From: Saprospiraceae bacterium
GTDB lineage: Bacteria; Bacteroidota; Bacteroidia; Chitinophagales; Saprospiraceae
NCBI GenBank assembly: GCA_016717655.1
Contig: JADKFC010000002.1
Coordinates: 124,001-188,000, forward strand
DNA: 64,000 nt
Direction of reading: 5' to 3'
The position numbers and the translations under genes were made by a program. The notes under the pieces were generated by a model. The model was not told where the DNA came from and searched no databases. It saw nothing but the letters and a program-made list of their open reading frames with translations. The number at the start of each line of letters is the position of its first letter. Position 1 is the stretch's first letter. Shown piece after piece: positions 51,252 through 62,946 of this stretch.

Positions 51252-52667
51252 TTGATGACTCCCGCCAAAAAAAACAACTATCTCCGTCTTTTTGAAGTCC
51301 TTGATGCCATGGATAGTTACGATGAAAGCCTCCTTAAGACCAAATACCGTAAAGAAGCTTTTGCAAAAAACCTGGCGGTGTACAAGTCGCAACTATTTGA
51401 TTCTATTCTGGCATCCCTGCGCAATTACAATGAAGAAAATATTGAAGAGTGGGATATAAGAAAAGATCTTTACAAAATCCAATTGCTGGCACAAAAGGGG
51501 CTCGATAAGGATTGTGAAGCGGCCATCCATAAGACAAAACAAAAGGCATGGCAATATGAACTTTACCACATCTTATTGGAAATCCTGGATATTCAATTGT
51601 ATTTATTTGGCAACTGCAGGATTGGGCATTTTGACCCTGAATACAGAAAACAAATCCAGTCAGAAAAAGACCGCGTTTTGCATTGTGTGAAAATGTTTGA
51701 TCTAGCCTTAGATGGCTGGCACCGCATCAATCTCTATTTTCAGTTGCCGGCTGAGAATCATACTTACGCAGCTTCGCAGGAAATTGATCAACTGATACAA
51801 ACTCTTGAAGAACTCCAACCCAACATTCCGGGTGATGCCTATTTACTAATCAACCGATACCTGGCATGTTTTGAATTGTACTACAACGGCATCGGCAATG
51901 CAGAGCGATGTTATTACTTTAATTCCTTGTTGGTAGAGAACCGGCAAAAACTGGATGAAAAGATGCCCAATCTATCTACAGATGCCAGGGCGGTTTATTT
52001 TAATTTTATGGTTGCTTGTTTTAAATTTCAGAAATGGAATGAGATGGAAACCTACCTTGAAAAAACGCTTCACTACCCCATCCAGTCCTTACAACAAGAG
52101 ATCAGGCGAGCCCACAATTATTGCTATTGTGGCATTCTACTTTACCTCTCCACAGGAGCTTTGGACAAAGCAGCCGAAGTGGTCTCTAATTTTGAGCTGG
52201 CAAGAAAAAAATACGCAGGTAAATACAGACTTGACTTTTTGCTCTTTACCCTCTGCCAATGCGGGTGGTATTACTTCTTAAAAAAAGACTACAATAGCGC
52301 CCGACAAATATGGAGAGAAATAACACAAGGGCCTCGCTACAGCGTGGAGACAAGGGCCCAGGCCATGACCCGCTTTTATCAACTGATCTTATTTTATACC
52401 CTAGAAGAAACTGACCTATTTGCATCAGAGTTGGTCAATACACGCAGATATCTGCAAAACCACCATCTTTTAGGAGAAAACGAAATGACTTTTTTAAATT
52501 CATTTAAAAAGCTCAACCACTCTCCTTCGGATAAACATGTCCTAAATGTCATGGTAACCACCTTAAAAAGCAGTAGTCAGGTAATGACGGAGCGGTCGGT
52601 ATTAAATGCTTTTATGGTGGGGTATTTTAACAATCAAATTAGCAAAATCGGGCCTGGTTTAGTTTGA
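51252..52667 (+). CDS. Bacteroidota TPR-like hypothetical protein, N-terminus frame-shifted
   Basis: 471 residues, all helical, with repeated aromatic/Leu pairs suggestive of TPR-like helices (AHNYCYCGILLYLSTGALDKAAEVVSNFELARKKY). I recognise the N-terminal pattern of a Bacteroidota family that begins MxLxxLIKxLxPTEKRYFxL. That start exists at ATG 51184 (MDLFALIKSLKPTEK), but then the frame is lost. Adding one A to the run at 51224-51228 yields TEKRYFTLSAGLMTPAKKNNYLRLFEVLDAMD, joining the two. The real gene is therefore probably 51184-52667, about 494 residues. The function is unknown. Confidence 0.8.
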   Translation: MMTPAKKNNYLRLFEVLDAMDSYDESLLKTKYRKEAFAKNLAVYKSQLFDSILASLRNYNEENIEEWDIRKDLYKIQLLAQKGLDKDCEAAIHKTKQKAWQYELYHILLEILDIQLYLFGNCRIGHFDPEYRKQIQSEKDRVLHCVKMFDLALDGWHRINLYFQLPAENHTYAASQEIDQLIQTLEELQPNIPGDAYLLINRYLACFELYYNGIGNAERCYYFNSLLVENRQKLDEKMPNLSTDARAVYFNFMVACFKFQKWNEMETYLEKTLHYPIQSLQQEIRRAHNYCYCGILLYLSTGALDKAAEVVSNFELARKKYAGKYRLDFLLFTLCQCGWYYFLKKDYNSARQIWREITQGPRYSVETRAQAMTRFYQLILFYTLEETDLFASELVNTRRYLQNHHLLGENEMTFLNSFKKLNHSPSDKHVLNVMVTTLKSSSQVMTERSVLNAFMVGYFNNQISKIGPGLV

Positions 52668-52688
52668 ATTTTAAAAAAATACTTCAGG

Positions 52689-53036
52689 TTAATCCATTAT
52701 TGTGACTTTCAAAAAATCAAATTTTTTTGGAAGGTGGTTGATAAAATACCCGTAGAACCTTAGGTTTTCATCCTTTCTGACATCCCTAAGATCACCATCT
52801 GAGATATAAATAAGGCCATGGTAGGCAGTGATCAAAGTTTCATTAGAAAACAAACAAAGTCCTCTATAACCCAGGCCTTCTGGTAATTTATAAGGTATAG
52901 AAACAGGGTGTGCTTTCTCTATGATGTCCAACAAGTTTAGAACCACCTTTTCAGATGGTTTCCAAACAGGATCAGGCCTTCCGGAGAAAACACACACCTT
53001 ACATTTCCAATTTTTATTTGATTTTGATATGTCCAT
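52689..53036 (-). CDS. SGRP-domain small hypothetical protein
   Basis: 115 residues. The motif VFSGRPDPVWKP near residue 17 and EGLGYRGLCLFS near residue 55 are shared with the N-terminal domain of the neighbouring gene at 53347 (IFSGRPNPY, ENLGYRGIIVEN), so this is a stand-alone copy of that domain. It overlaps the end of the neighbour's reading frame by 23 bases, which suggests coupled expression. No signal peptide, catalytic residues or known family were recognised. Confidence 0.68.
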   Translation of the reverse strand: MDISKSNKNWKCKVCVFSGRPDPVWKPSEKVVLNLLDIIEKAHPVSIPYKLPEGLGYRGLCLFSNETLITAYHGLIYISDGDLRDVRKDENLRFYGYFINHLPKKFDFLKVTIMD

Positions 53037-53346
53037 GTATTACTTGCATAAATGTACAAAACTGGGTGTACATTCCTCTATTGGCGGTACGCGGGTCTGT
53101 AATAATGTTTCCAGAATTGTCAGTCAATTTTGCAGGCGTTCCACCTGGCTTATGACTCCACCTGCCATTGTTTCCTTTTCTGTACCAATGGAAATCAAAA
53201 CCAGGCGCTATGACCAAGGCGACCAAATGTCCTTTCTGTGGGCATTTATTGTTTGCTGCCGGGGTATTGATCAAGCAATCTGCTATTGCACCATCCAGTG
53301 CACTTCTTTGCCCTGCTGCAACTGCACAGCCAGAAAGTGATGTGTA
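53014..53346 (-). pseudogene. C-terminal continuation of the SGRP/papain-like protein after an in-frame stop
   Basis: This stretch is in the same frame as the gene at 53347 and stays open for 110 codons after its TAA (53347-53349). It reads YTSLSGCAVAAGQRSALDGA, then KGHLVALVIAPGFDFHWYRKG, GRWSHKPGGTPAKL and TANRGMYTQFCTFMQVIHGHIKIK. The GHLVALV and WSHKPGG histidines would complete a Cys-His site with NNCYNYA upstream. A separate start at ATG 53272-53274 exists but gives only 86 residues. I take it as the severed second half of one gene. Confidence 0.65.
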
Positions 53347-53919
53347 TTATTGGCCGGCAGCTTTTCCTGGCTGGGCGAATGTATCGGTGCGATAATTGGT
53401 GGCATAATTATAACAATTATTTCCAAATTGTCGGGTGCTTCCATCGTTCCACCACGCCAGATCAGGGTCAGGAGCACATTGGCAAGGGTTGGGCCTGGGA
53501 ATCAAAATGGGAGGAATGACCAGGTCTGACAAAATAGCATCACTGTTTCTTAAATTGGTCATTTCAGCAATCAGTAAGTTCTTAAATTCTTTTTTATTGC
53601 CAATCCCCTTAAACTTGGCAAGGCCATCAAGAATACCGGTCTCAAATTGGTCACTGCTGGCATCTGCATTTTGTGCTCCGGCAAACAATCGGTCAGGTGT
53701 AATTCTGAAATATTCCGGGAAGTCCGTCTTAGCCCCATCCAGGTTTTCTACAATAATGCCTCTATACCCCAGGTTTTCTGGTTCAGACTGTCGGGCATTA
53801 TTTCTTAATGCTGCATTGAGCTTAATTTTATTCAGCATTTTTTTTGCTTCATTCCCTTCAATGATTTGATAAGGATTGGGTCGACCGCTGAATATGTCGA
53901 TGGTTAATCTCAGTTTCAT
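53347..53919 (-). CDS. SGRP-domain plus putative papain-like domain protein (interrupted by TAA)
   Basis: 190 residues to the stop. Residues 1-60 form the SGRP domain (LTIDIFSGRPNPY ... ENLGYRGIIVEN), followed by a helical middle and a Cys/Pro-rich CQCAPDPDLAWWNDG. NNCYNYATNYRTDTFAQPG (167-185) then puts a cysteine (169) in a setting like the catalytic Cys of papain/NlpC-type folds. The frame hits TAA at 53347 and continues open for another 110 codons. There is no signal peptide. The enzymatic idea is inference; I know of no described function. It lies in a minus-strand cluster with a metzincin protease. Confidence 0.62.
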   Translation of the reverse strand: MKLRLTIDIFSGRPNPYQIIEGNEAKKMLNKIKLNAALRNNARQSEPENLGYRGIIVENLDGAKTDFPEYFRITPDRLFAGAQNADASSDQFETGILDGLAKFKGIGNKKEFKNLLIAEMTNLRNSDAILSDLVIPPILIPRPNPCQCAPDPDLAWWNDGSTRQFGNNCYNYATNYRTDTFAQPGKAAGQ

Positions 53920-54073
53920 GTTTAAAGTTTATAGTGTTTGAAAAAATAATTTCAAGCATAGGCATCCCAGCCCGGAACAGGAAGCACGGGTCTAATGATG
54001 GTTCTTAAATAATTCTATCGAAACTTAGTCAGAATAATAGATGCTATTTTCTGAAGTGCGGTGTTGTTAATAA

Positions 54074-54490
54074 TCAGCTTATCCTTTTATACACCAAATG
54101 ACATTGTTTGCCCAAGGTGATTGTGCATTCGCTTTCGTCTCTTGAAAATTTTATCTTGTAAGATTCAATTTTATCGTTGGCGCAGGAAACAAGAATTTTA
54201 GCATTATCTTTCATTTCGTATGTTCCAACATCCCAGGTATAAAAAACAGACTCCGGTTTTTCCAATGCCTGGTAAATTCCATTTTCACCAAACCTAATTT
54301 TTGCCGGATAGGATTTGTCACATTCGTTTTTGCTTATTTTCAACCAAATACCTTTTATTGATACTGTTCTTGTCTTGCTCATCTGTGTTTCAGATTCTTT
54401 ATGGGTGAATTCAAAAGATGTATAGCTTCCAAAATAAAGTAACATCCAAAGTACAGTTGTCTTTGATCTGAACTTGATCTTATTTAGCAT
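54074..54490 (-). CDS. small hypothetical protein with N-terminal membrane segment
   Basis: About 139 residues from ATG at 54488-54490, chosen because it overlaps the stop of the metalloprotease gene by 11 bases. A hydrophobic segment (TTVLWMLLYFGSYTSF) near the start may be a signal or anchor. The rest is a single beta-rich domain (VSIKGIWLKISKNECDKSYPAKIRFGENGIYQA; SVFYTWDVGTYEMKDNAKILVSCAN; CTITLGKQCHLVYKR), lipocalin-like in rhythm. Function not recognised. Given its position it could assist or inhibit the protease; this is only a guess. Confidence 0.65.
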   Translation of the reverse strand: MLNKIKFRSKTTVLWMLLYFGSYTSFEFTHKESETQMSKTRTVSIKGIWLKISKNECDKSYPAKIRFGENGIYQALEKPESVFYTWDVGTYEMKDNAKILVSCANDKIESYKIKFSRDESECTITLGKQCHLVYKRIS

Positions 54491-56531
54491 CCAAGATTGA
54501 AAATACTGATTTTTTTTCGCTTTTATCCAAACCATCAAAAAGTAATCTTGCTTTTTCAACTTCCGTCTTTGACATGACCGTTTCTTTTTTGATCATATCA
54601 GCAGCTTTTTTTAACTCTGCTTTCCTTTTAAAATAGGGTTTAGAAATTCTCTTGGACTCTGTATAAGTATAGTGAGGTCTCAGTGTTTTGTCATGTAAAG
54701 CCACATTTAATGCTTCGATTCCGTCTTTCAGGTGATCTCCGCCAAGCACGAGGGTAAGGAGCAAATCTGGCGTTGACAGGGTCTTAAGCGCAGCTTTTGC
54801 ATGTGATTCATCCACCACCGGCGTGACCATTACCTTTGTTTCTGCATTCATTGCAACAGGCATTCCCTCTATTTCCCAGTGCAGGTCAATTTTAATGGTA
54901 TACAGTCCAGCATTGGGGAACAAGGCTCCTTCTTTGCCTCGAAGCAGGGTTAGATCAGATTCGATCTTTTCGCCTACTTTGAGTTCTTTAAGTGGTTCTT
55001 CATCCAAACAAATCACGATGGGTGAAAAGCTTCGACTTTGTCCTGTGGAATTTATGACTTCACCACTTACATTACCCCCTTTCAGGCTAAGGTTAGATGG
55101 TAATAAAAGATCATTTTGCATATTATTCTCGAGCCTAACATTCACTCTTACTGGAGCTCCAACTGGAATCGTTTCCAATAAGGGAGCCACTGAAAAATTC
55201 AATCCTTCCAATTCTGTGGATTGATCTATGGGGGATATGGTAGGATTGGCCATGTTGGCATCCCCAAAGTTGGTTCCCCCTGGTCTCACGTGCATATCAG
55301 GATAGTGTCGAAGCCTTCGTTTATCATCTTCCGCAAAAGAAAAGATTACATTGTTGGGAAAAGGATTGGCTGGAGGATTGGCACTATTGGCAATCACATC
55401 AGTTGTGTTCATCAGTCCATTGTTTACGGTATTGTGAAACAAGCCCATAGCATGACCAATCTCGTGAACAGCCGTTCTGAAAAAAGTTTTGGGTGATGCA
55501 CCTGATCTTTGGCCTGCCACCAGACCCCACAAAGTGGTATTTGGAAAATTCCAATGGCTGGCAATACCTACACCTTCACGCGGTACATTGTTAGAATCTG
55601 TGCCGCCATTGTCATACATAATTCCTCTTGATGTTGAATCCAGGTTCTTTACGGAAAGTATGTGATATCTCCATTCTTTATCCAAATTGGAAGCATCTCT
55701 TCGTGCGAGCATTGCAGTGTGCATTTCTGCATCAGACCAGGAAACGCCACTTGCCTGCGGCACATTCGTACTGCTGCAATAGGTATGAACCTCCCATCCT
55801 ACTTCATCAAATACATTTTGCCATTCAACTCCGGCACCATTAGACAATGGTGCTTCTGAACCATTCACGGTGTCTATTTCAACAATGGCCTTTCTCAGGT
55901 ATTGTGAAATCCAGCCCATAGATAGCCTGCCCAATATGGCGCCTGCTGCATTTTTTACATCTCCTTCAAAATAATCCCCTGCTGATGGATAGCCGGCTGG
56001 AGCGTTTATCCACTTCATTTTTGCAGTATATGATCCTTCGAGTTTCCAAGTATTAGGTGCCGTATACTTGTAAAGTTCATAGCCCAGGTTAAAATAATTT
56101 AAATAAGTAGTATTTTCCAGCAAAGAAATAACCCGTATATAATAGACATACTTATTTCTTGCCAAGACAGGAATTCCATTTGCTGGATTGGGTGGTGTAG
56201 TGAGCAAGAGCACAGATGACAATGGAAATGGACGATGTACGATACGAACGGGCCTTGCATACAAATCGCCACTCGCGGTTTTACCCAACGAATGGCCTTC
56301 CACCCTTAGTGTTCCGTCGAAAGAGACCAAAGGGCCCCGCACGGGCTTGTAGTTTATCAGGTAACATCCTGGTTTTAGCCTTCTCCGTTGGATTGGGCCT
56401 ATTTCATTCGGCCGTTGCACCTTGGGTTCGATGGCAAATCCGTCGGCTGTACTTTCATCGGAATTGACTTCTAACGGCAGCGGAGGAAAAACATCACTTT
56501 CTATAAAATTTATATGAGGACCGTTACACAT
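54480..56531 (-). CDS. metzincin-type zinc metalloprotease with C-terminal accessory domains
   Basis: 683 residues. HEIGHAMGLFH at residues 356-366 is the full HExxHxxGxxH zinc site of metzincins, with a Met-turn shortly after (NGLMNTTDV). Upstream lie a beta-rich N-terminal domain (residues 50-215, RLKPGCYLINYKPVRGPLVSFDGTLRVEGHS) and the catalytic domain's WHIL-type strand (EWRYHILSVKN). After residue 430 there is an Ig-like domain (GAPVRVNVRLENNMQNDLLLP) and a helical tail. No signal peptide is evident, odd for a protease of this type. TAACTTTG at 56562 is the probable promoter. Confidence 0.82.
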   Translation of the reverse strand: MCNGPHINFIESDVFPPLPLEVNSDESTADGFAIEPKVQRPNEIGPIQRRRLKPGCYLINYKPVRGPLVSFDGTLRVEGHSLGKTASGDLYARPVRIVHRPFPLSSVLLLTTPPNPANGIPVLARNKYVYYIRVISLLENTTYLNYFNLGYELYKYTAPNTWKLEGSYTAKMKWINAPAGYPSAGDYFEGDVKNAAGAILGRLSMGWISQYLRKAIVEIDTVNGSEAPLSNGAGVEWQNVFDEVGWEVHTYCSSTNVPQASGVSWSDAEMHTAMLARRDASNLDKEWRYHILSVKNLDSTSRGIMYDNGGTDSNNVPREGVGIASHWNFPNTTLWGLVAGQRSGASPKTFFRTAVHEIGHAMGLFHNTVNNGLMNTTDVIANSANPPANPFPNNVIFSFAEDDKRRLRHYPDMHVRPGGTNFGDANMANPTISPIDQSTELEGLNFSVAPLLETIPVGAPVRVNVRLENNMQNDLLLPSNLSLKGGNVSGEVINSTGQSRSFSPIVICLDEEPLKELKVGEKIESDLTLLRGKEGALFPNAGLYTIKIDLHWEIEGMPVAMNAETKVMVTPVVDESHAKAALKTLSTPDLLLTLVLGGDHLKDGIEALNVALHDKTLRPHYTYTESKRISKPYFKRKAELKKAADMIKKETVMSKTEVEKARLLFDGLDKSEKKSVFSILDAK

Positions 56532-56561
56532 TTTTTTTGATTAAGTAGGTTAATAATACAT

Positions 56562-56589
56562 CAAAGTTATCCCTTCACTTAATTCTCAA
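56562..56589 (-). promoter_or_regulatory. promoter of the metalloprotease cluster
   Basis: On the minus strand TTG (56587-56589), 17 bases, then TAACTTTG (56562-56569), close to the Bacteroidota consensus. The -7 box is 31 bases upstream of the ATG. Confidence 0.45.
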
Positions 56590-56741
56590 TCCGAGGCAAA
56601 ATCCCTCATTTATGCCCGTATTTTTCCGGTAGCGGAAACGGTTTTATCCCCATTTGATTTCCAAATTCTAATTGCTTTAACAAGCACATTTGGAAATATT
56701 GGAGTATTTGCCCTTTCCAGTTGGCTAAGAATGAGGAACCG

Positions 56742-56895
<154 letters not shown>

Positions 56896-56897
56896 TG

Positions 56898-57331
56898 CTT
56901 TTTGCGCTTGGTGATTGACAGTGACGATTTCACATCGGGCCGTGATTTCTTGTTGTTAAGTGGGATTCAAGTGGGATTGACCTATTTTTTTAGGCATTTT
57001 TCGTTAAGGACGGGCAGTGACGATTTTACCTCTCCACAATTTAACTATCAAGCTATGGTAATCTTCTTTATGGATTTGTTGTTGCTGCGACAAGGATGTC
57101 GCAGTTCACAGCTAAAAAAGCCCACTGGGCTTTTTCTTAACGCTGTTCACAGTCACGGCGGACCGCGGTTCTCTCGCTTCAAATGCACACTGTGCATTTG
57201 ATCCCTATATTTTTCTTGCAGGATGACTGCGCGATCACGCCGTGGCGGGAAAAATAACCGGCAGGTTATTTTAGCAAAGGAACCGCGCGCTTACCGCGCG
57301 GCTAGGTGTATTCTATTCAAGAAGTTGAAGT
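56898..57331. other. non-coding region with hairpin array and degenerate 5S 3'-end copies
   Basis: No protein gene. Perfect hairpins: CTGCGAC/GTCGCAG (57085-57104); AAAAAGCCCA-C-TGGGCTTTTT (57115-57135); TCAAATGCACA-C-TGTGCATTTGA (57179-57201); AAAATAACC/GGTTATTTT (57251-57272); CCGCGCG/CGCGCGG (57283-57301). Two short segments, around 56917 and 57009, carry CAGTGACGATTT(T/C)AC and, in the second, CCTCTCCACAATTTAACT, reminiscent of the minus-strand 5S 3' end; these may be decayed 5S copies. Direct repeat AAGTGGGATT occurs twice near 56957-56975. Confidence 0.6.
57164..57214. repeat. variable-palindrome repeat, copy 1
   Basis: CGCGGTTCTCTCGCTTCAAA, then a palindrome (TGCACACTGTGCA core), then TTTGATCCCTATATTTT. 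The flanks are shared with copy 2 at 57394, while the palindrome differs but still pairs perfectly (11-bp stem, single C loop at 57190). Confidence 0.7.
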
Positions 57332-57496
57332 AAAAAAGGCAGTGACTCATTCTCCTCGCACCAGTATTCTACTTCGCCGCGCACGCGGAGGTGCGCGGTT
57401 CCTTCGCTTCAAAAGTCCACTGGACTTTTGATCCCTATATTTTTTCCCAGGAAAAAATGTAGGGACCGCATTAGTCACACTGAGGGGCTTAACTAC
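57332..57496 (-). pseudogene. 5S rRNA pseudogene interrupted by a palindromic repeat
   Basis: AAAAAAGGCAGTGAC at 57332-57346 and CTGAGGGGCTTAACTAC at 57480-57496 match the functional 5S exactly (57585-57599 and 57635-57651). In the real 5S these blocks are 35 bases apart; here they are 133 apart. The extra sequence, about 98 bases, holds a CCGCGCAC/GTGCGCGG hairpin, copy 2 of the variable-palindrome repeat, and a 16-bp hairpin (57432-57465). The part of the 5S beyond 57496 is lost. Confidence 0.72.
57394..57445. repeat. variable-palindrome repeat, copy 2, inside the 5S pseudogene
   Basis: CGCGGTTCCTTCGCTTCAAA, palindrome AGTCCACTGGACT, then TTTGATCCCTATATTTTTT. The stem TCAAAAGTCCA/TGGACTTTTGA spans 57409-57431 with a single C in the middle. 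Flanks nearly identical to copy 1; stem sequence different. Confidence 0.7.
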
Positions 57497-57497
57497 C

Positions 57498-57527
57498 GCA
57501 ATGATTTTCTTTAATGAAAATCATTGC
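57498..57527. repeat. 12-bp perfect hairpin between 5S pseudogene and 5S terminator
   Basis: GCAATGATTTTC (57498-57509) pairs with GAAAATCATTGC (57516-57527) around TTTAAT. It abuts the end of the 5S-like segment. Confidence 0.75.
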
Positions 57528-57551
57528 TACGTTGCATATTCCTAAAATAAA

Positions 57552-57583
57552 AAAAGTCCTTAAGATTGCTCTTAAAGACTTTT
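57552..57583 (-). terminator. rRNA operon terminator
   Basis: AAAAGTCCTTAAG (57552-57564) pairs with CTTAAAGACTTTT (57571-57583) with one G-T-type mismatch. It lies eight bases past the 5S 3' end and is followed on the minus strand by a T-rich run. Confidence 0.75.
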
Positions 57584-57590
57584 AAAAAAA

Positions 57591-57698
57591 GGCAGTGACC
57601 TACTCTCCCACATTTTACTGCAGTACCATCGGCGCTGAGGGGCTTAACTACTCTGTTCGGAATGGGAAGAGGTGGAACACCCTCGCTATAGCCACCTA
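57591..57698 (-). rRNA. rrf: 5S ribosomal RNA
   Basis: Minus-strand AGGTGGCTATAGCGAGGGTG begins the gene, followed by the conserved CCACCTCTTCCCATTCCGAACAG... pattern and TTAAGCCCCTCAGCGCCGATGGTACTGCAGT, and GTAGGTCACTGCC at the end. Ends are placed by the terminal helix and may be off by a few bases. Confidence 0.93.
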
Positions 57699-57737
57699 AC
57701 TCTTTTTATGGCTTACGACATATATTTCTTTTGAGAT

Positions 57738-57859
57738 AGACGCAATAAATTGCGTCTTTTCGTTCATTGATCTGATGGGGCGAATATTATTCGCCATCTG
57801 ATGGGGCGAATGATTATTCGCCCTTACAATGTCTTTATAAGCAAGCTTATAAAGACATT
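57738..57859. repeat. four consecutive perfect hairpins in the 23S-5S spacer
   Basis: AGACGCAAT-AA-ATTGCGTCT (57738-57757); GGCGAAT-ATT-ATTCGCC (57779-57795); GGGCGAAT-GATT-ATTCGCCC (57804-57823); and AATGTCTTTATAAG-CAAG-CTTATAAAGACATT (57828-57859, 14-bp stem). The second and third are near-duplicates, each preceded by CTGATG. They are probably RNA processing or structural elements in the spacer, or small mobile palindromes. Confidence 0.7.
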
Positions 57860-57924
57860 GACATTGGGAAGTTTTTTTACTTAAGATTTTCTTTGTTACC
57901 ACGCTTTTGCCCGTGATAAATAAT

Positions 57925-60765
<2,841 letters not shown>

Positions 60766-60997
60766 TTAATTTTCTTCTACTTCCACACATTCCATTTCTG
60801 GAACATGGGTAGTCTCTCTCGTAATCCAACTTCCCAACTTGTCAATGAACTTTCTCTTTATTACAAAAACCAACGCCTTCAATCCTCTGATTAAATTTGT
60901 CGATTCTCTTTTATTCAAGCTTTTATATTAAGCAGAACTATTTCTGCTACATATCTCTTTTGTTTCTTAGAACTTTCGTCCCAATTGTTTTTAATTG

Positions 60998-61071
60998 TGG
61001 AGGATAAGGGAGTCGAACCCTTGACCTCTAGAATGCAAATCTAGCGCTCTAGCCAACTGAGCTAATCCCCG
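60998..61071 (-). tRNA. tRNA-Ala (anticodon TGC)
   Basis: Minus-strand GGGGATTAGCTCAGTTGGCTAGAGC starts the gene; the anticodon arm is CTAGA-TTTGCAT-TCTAG, giving TGC, and the T arm is GGTTCGACTCC. Discriminator A and the G3-U70 identity pair are present. Position 1 reads C and cannot pair with C72: only four Gs are present where five (GGGGGAT) would complete the stem. This may be a one-base homopolymer loss. Confidence 0.92.
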
Positions 61072-61106
61072 CTTCGTTTGTCATACTCGTCTCCTCACCA
61101 AGTTAG

Positions 61107-61180
61107 TAGTCTCGGGCGGATTTGAACCGCCGACCCCTACATTATCAGTGTAGTGCTCTAACCAACTGAGCTACGAGACT
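61107..61180 (-). tRNA. tRNA-Ile (anticodon GAT)
   Basis: Minus strand AGTCTCGTAGCTCAGTTGGTTAGAGC; anticodon arm CTACA-CTGATAA-TGTAG gives GAT; T arm GGTTCAAATCC; acceptor AGTCTCG/CGAGACT pairs fully, discriminator A at 61107. Together with tRNA-Ala it forms the usual 16S-Ile-Ala-23S spacer. Confidence 0.95.
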
Positions 61181-61286
61181 CTGTCAAGTTTCTTCTCTTC
61201 TCGTCTGACTCTCTTGTCTCTCTCTTTCTTTCTTTCTGTTTCAAAATTAACAGTAGTGGGTAGGTAAAAGAACTTTCAATTCTCTT

Positions 61287-62806
<1,520 letters not shown>

Positions 62807-62946
62807 ATTTTTTTTAAAATACAACTTCAATGAGTTGTCCTATTTTCTCGATTTACTTATCCTTTTACCTATTTTCCCACTATGTCAATCTCTTTATCCA
62901 TAATCGCGCTTCCGCAATTATTTACCCAACGTTTCAATTGGGACTG

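Noticed and set aside
56898..57331. Insertion sequence in the 5S downstream region
   Set aside because: No transposase frame, terminal inverted repeats or target duplication could be found; only short palindromic units are present.
56898..57527. Possible CRISPR array because of repeated palindromes
   Set aside because: Repeat units are not regularly spaced, stems differ between copies, there are no uniform spacers and no cas genes.
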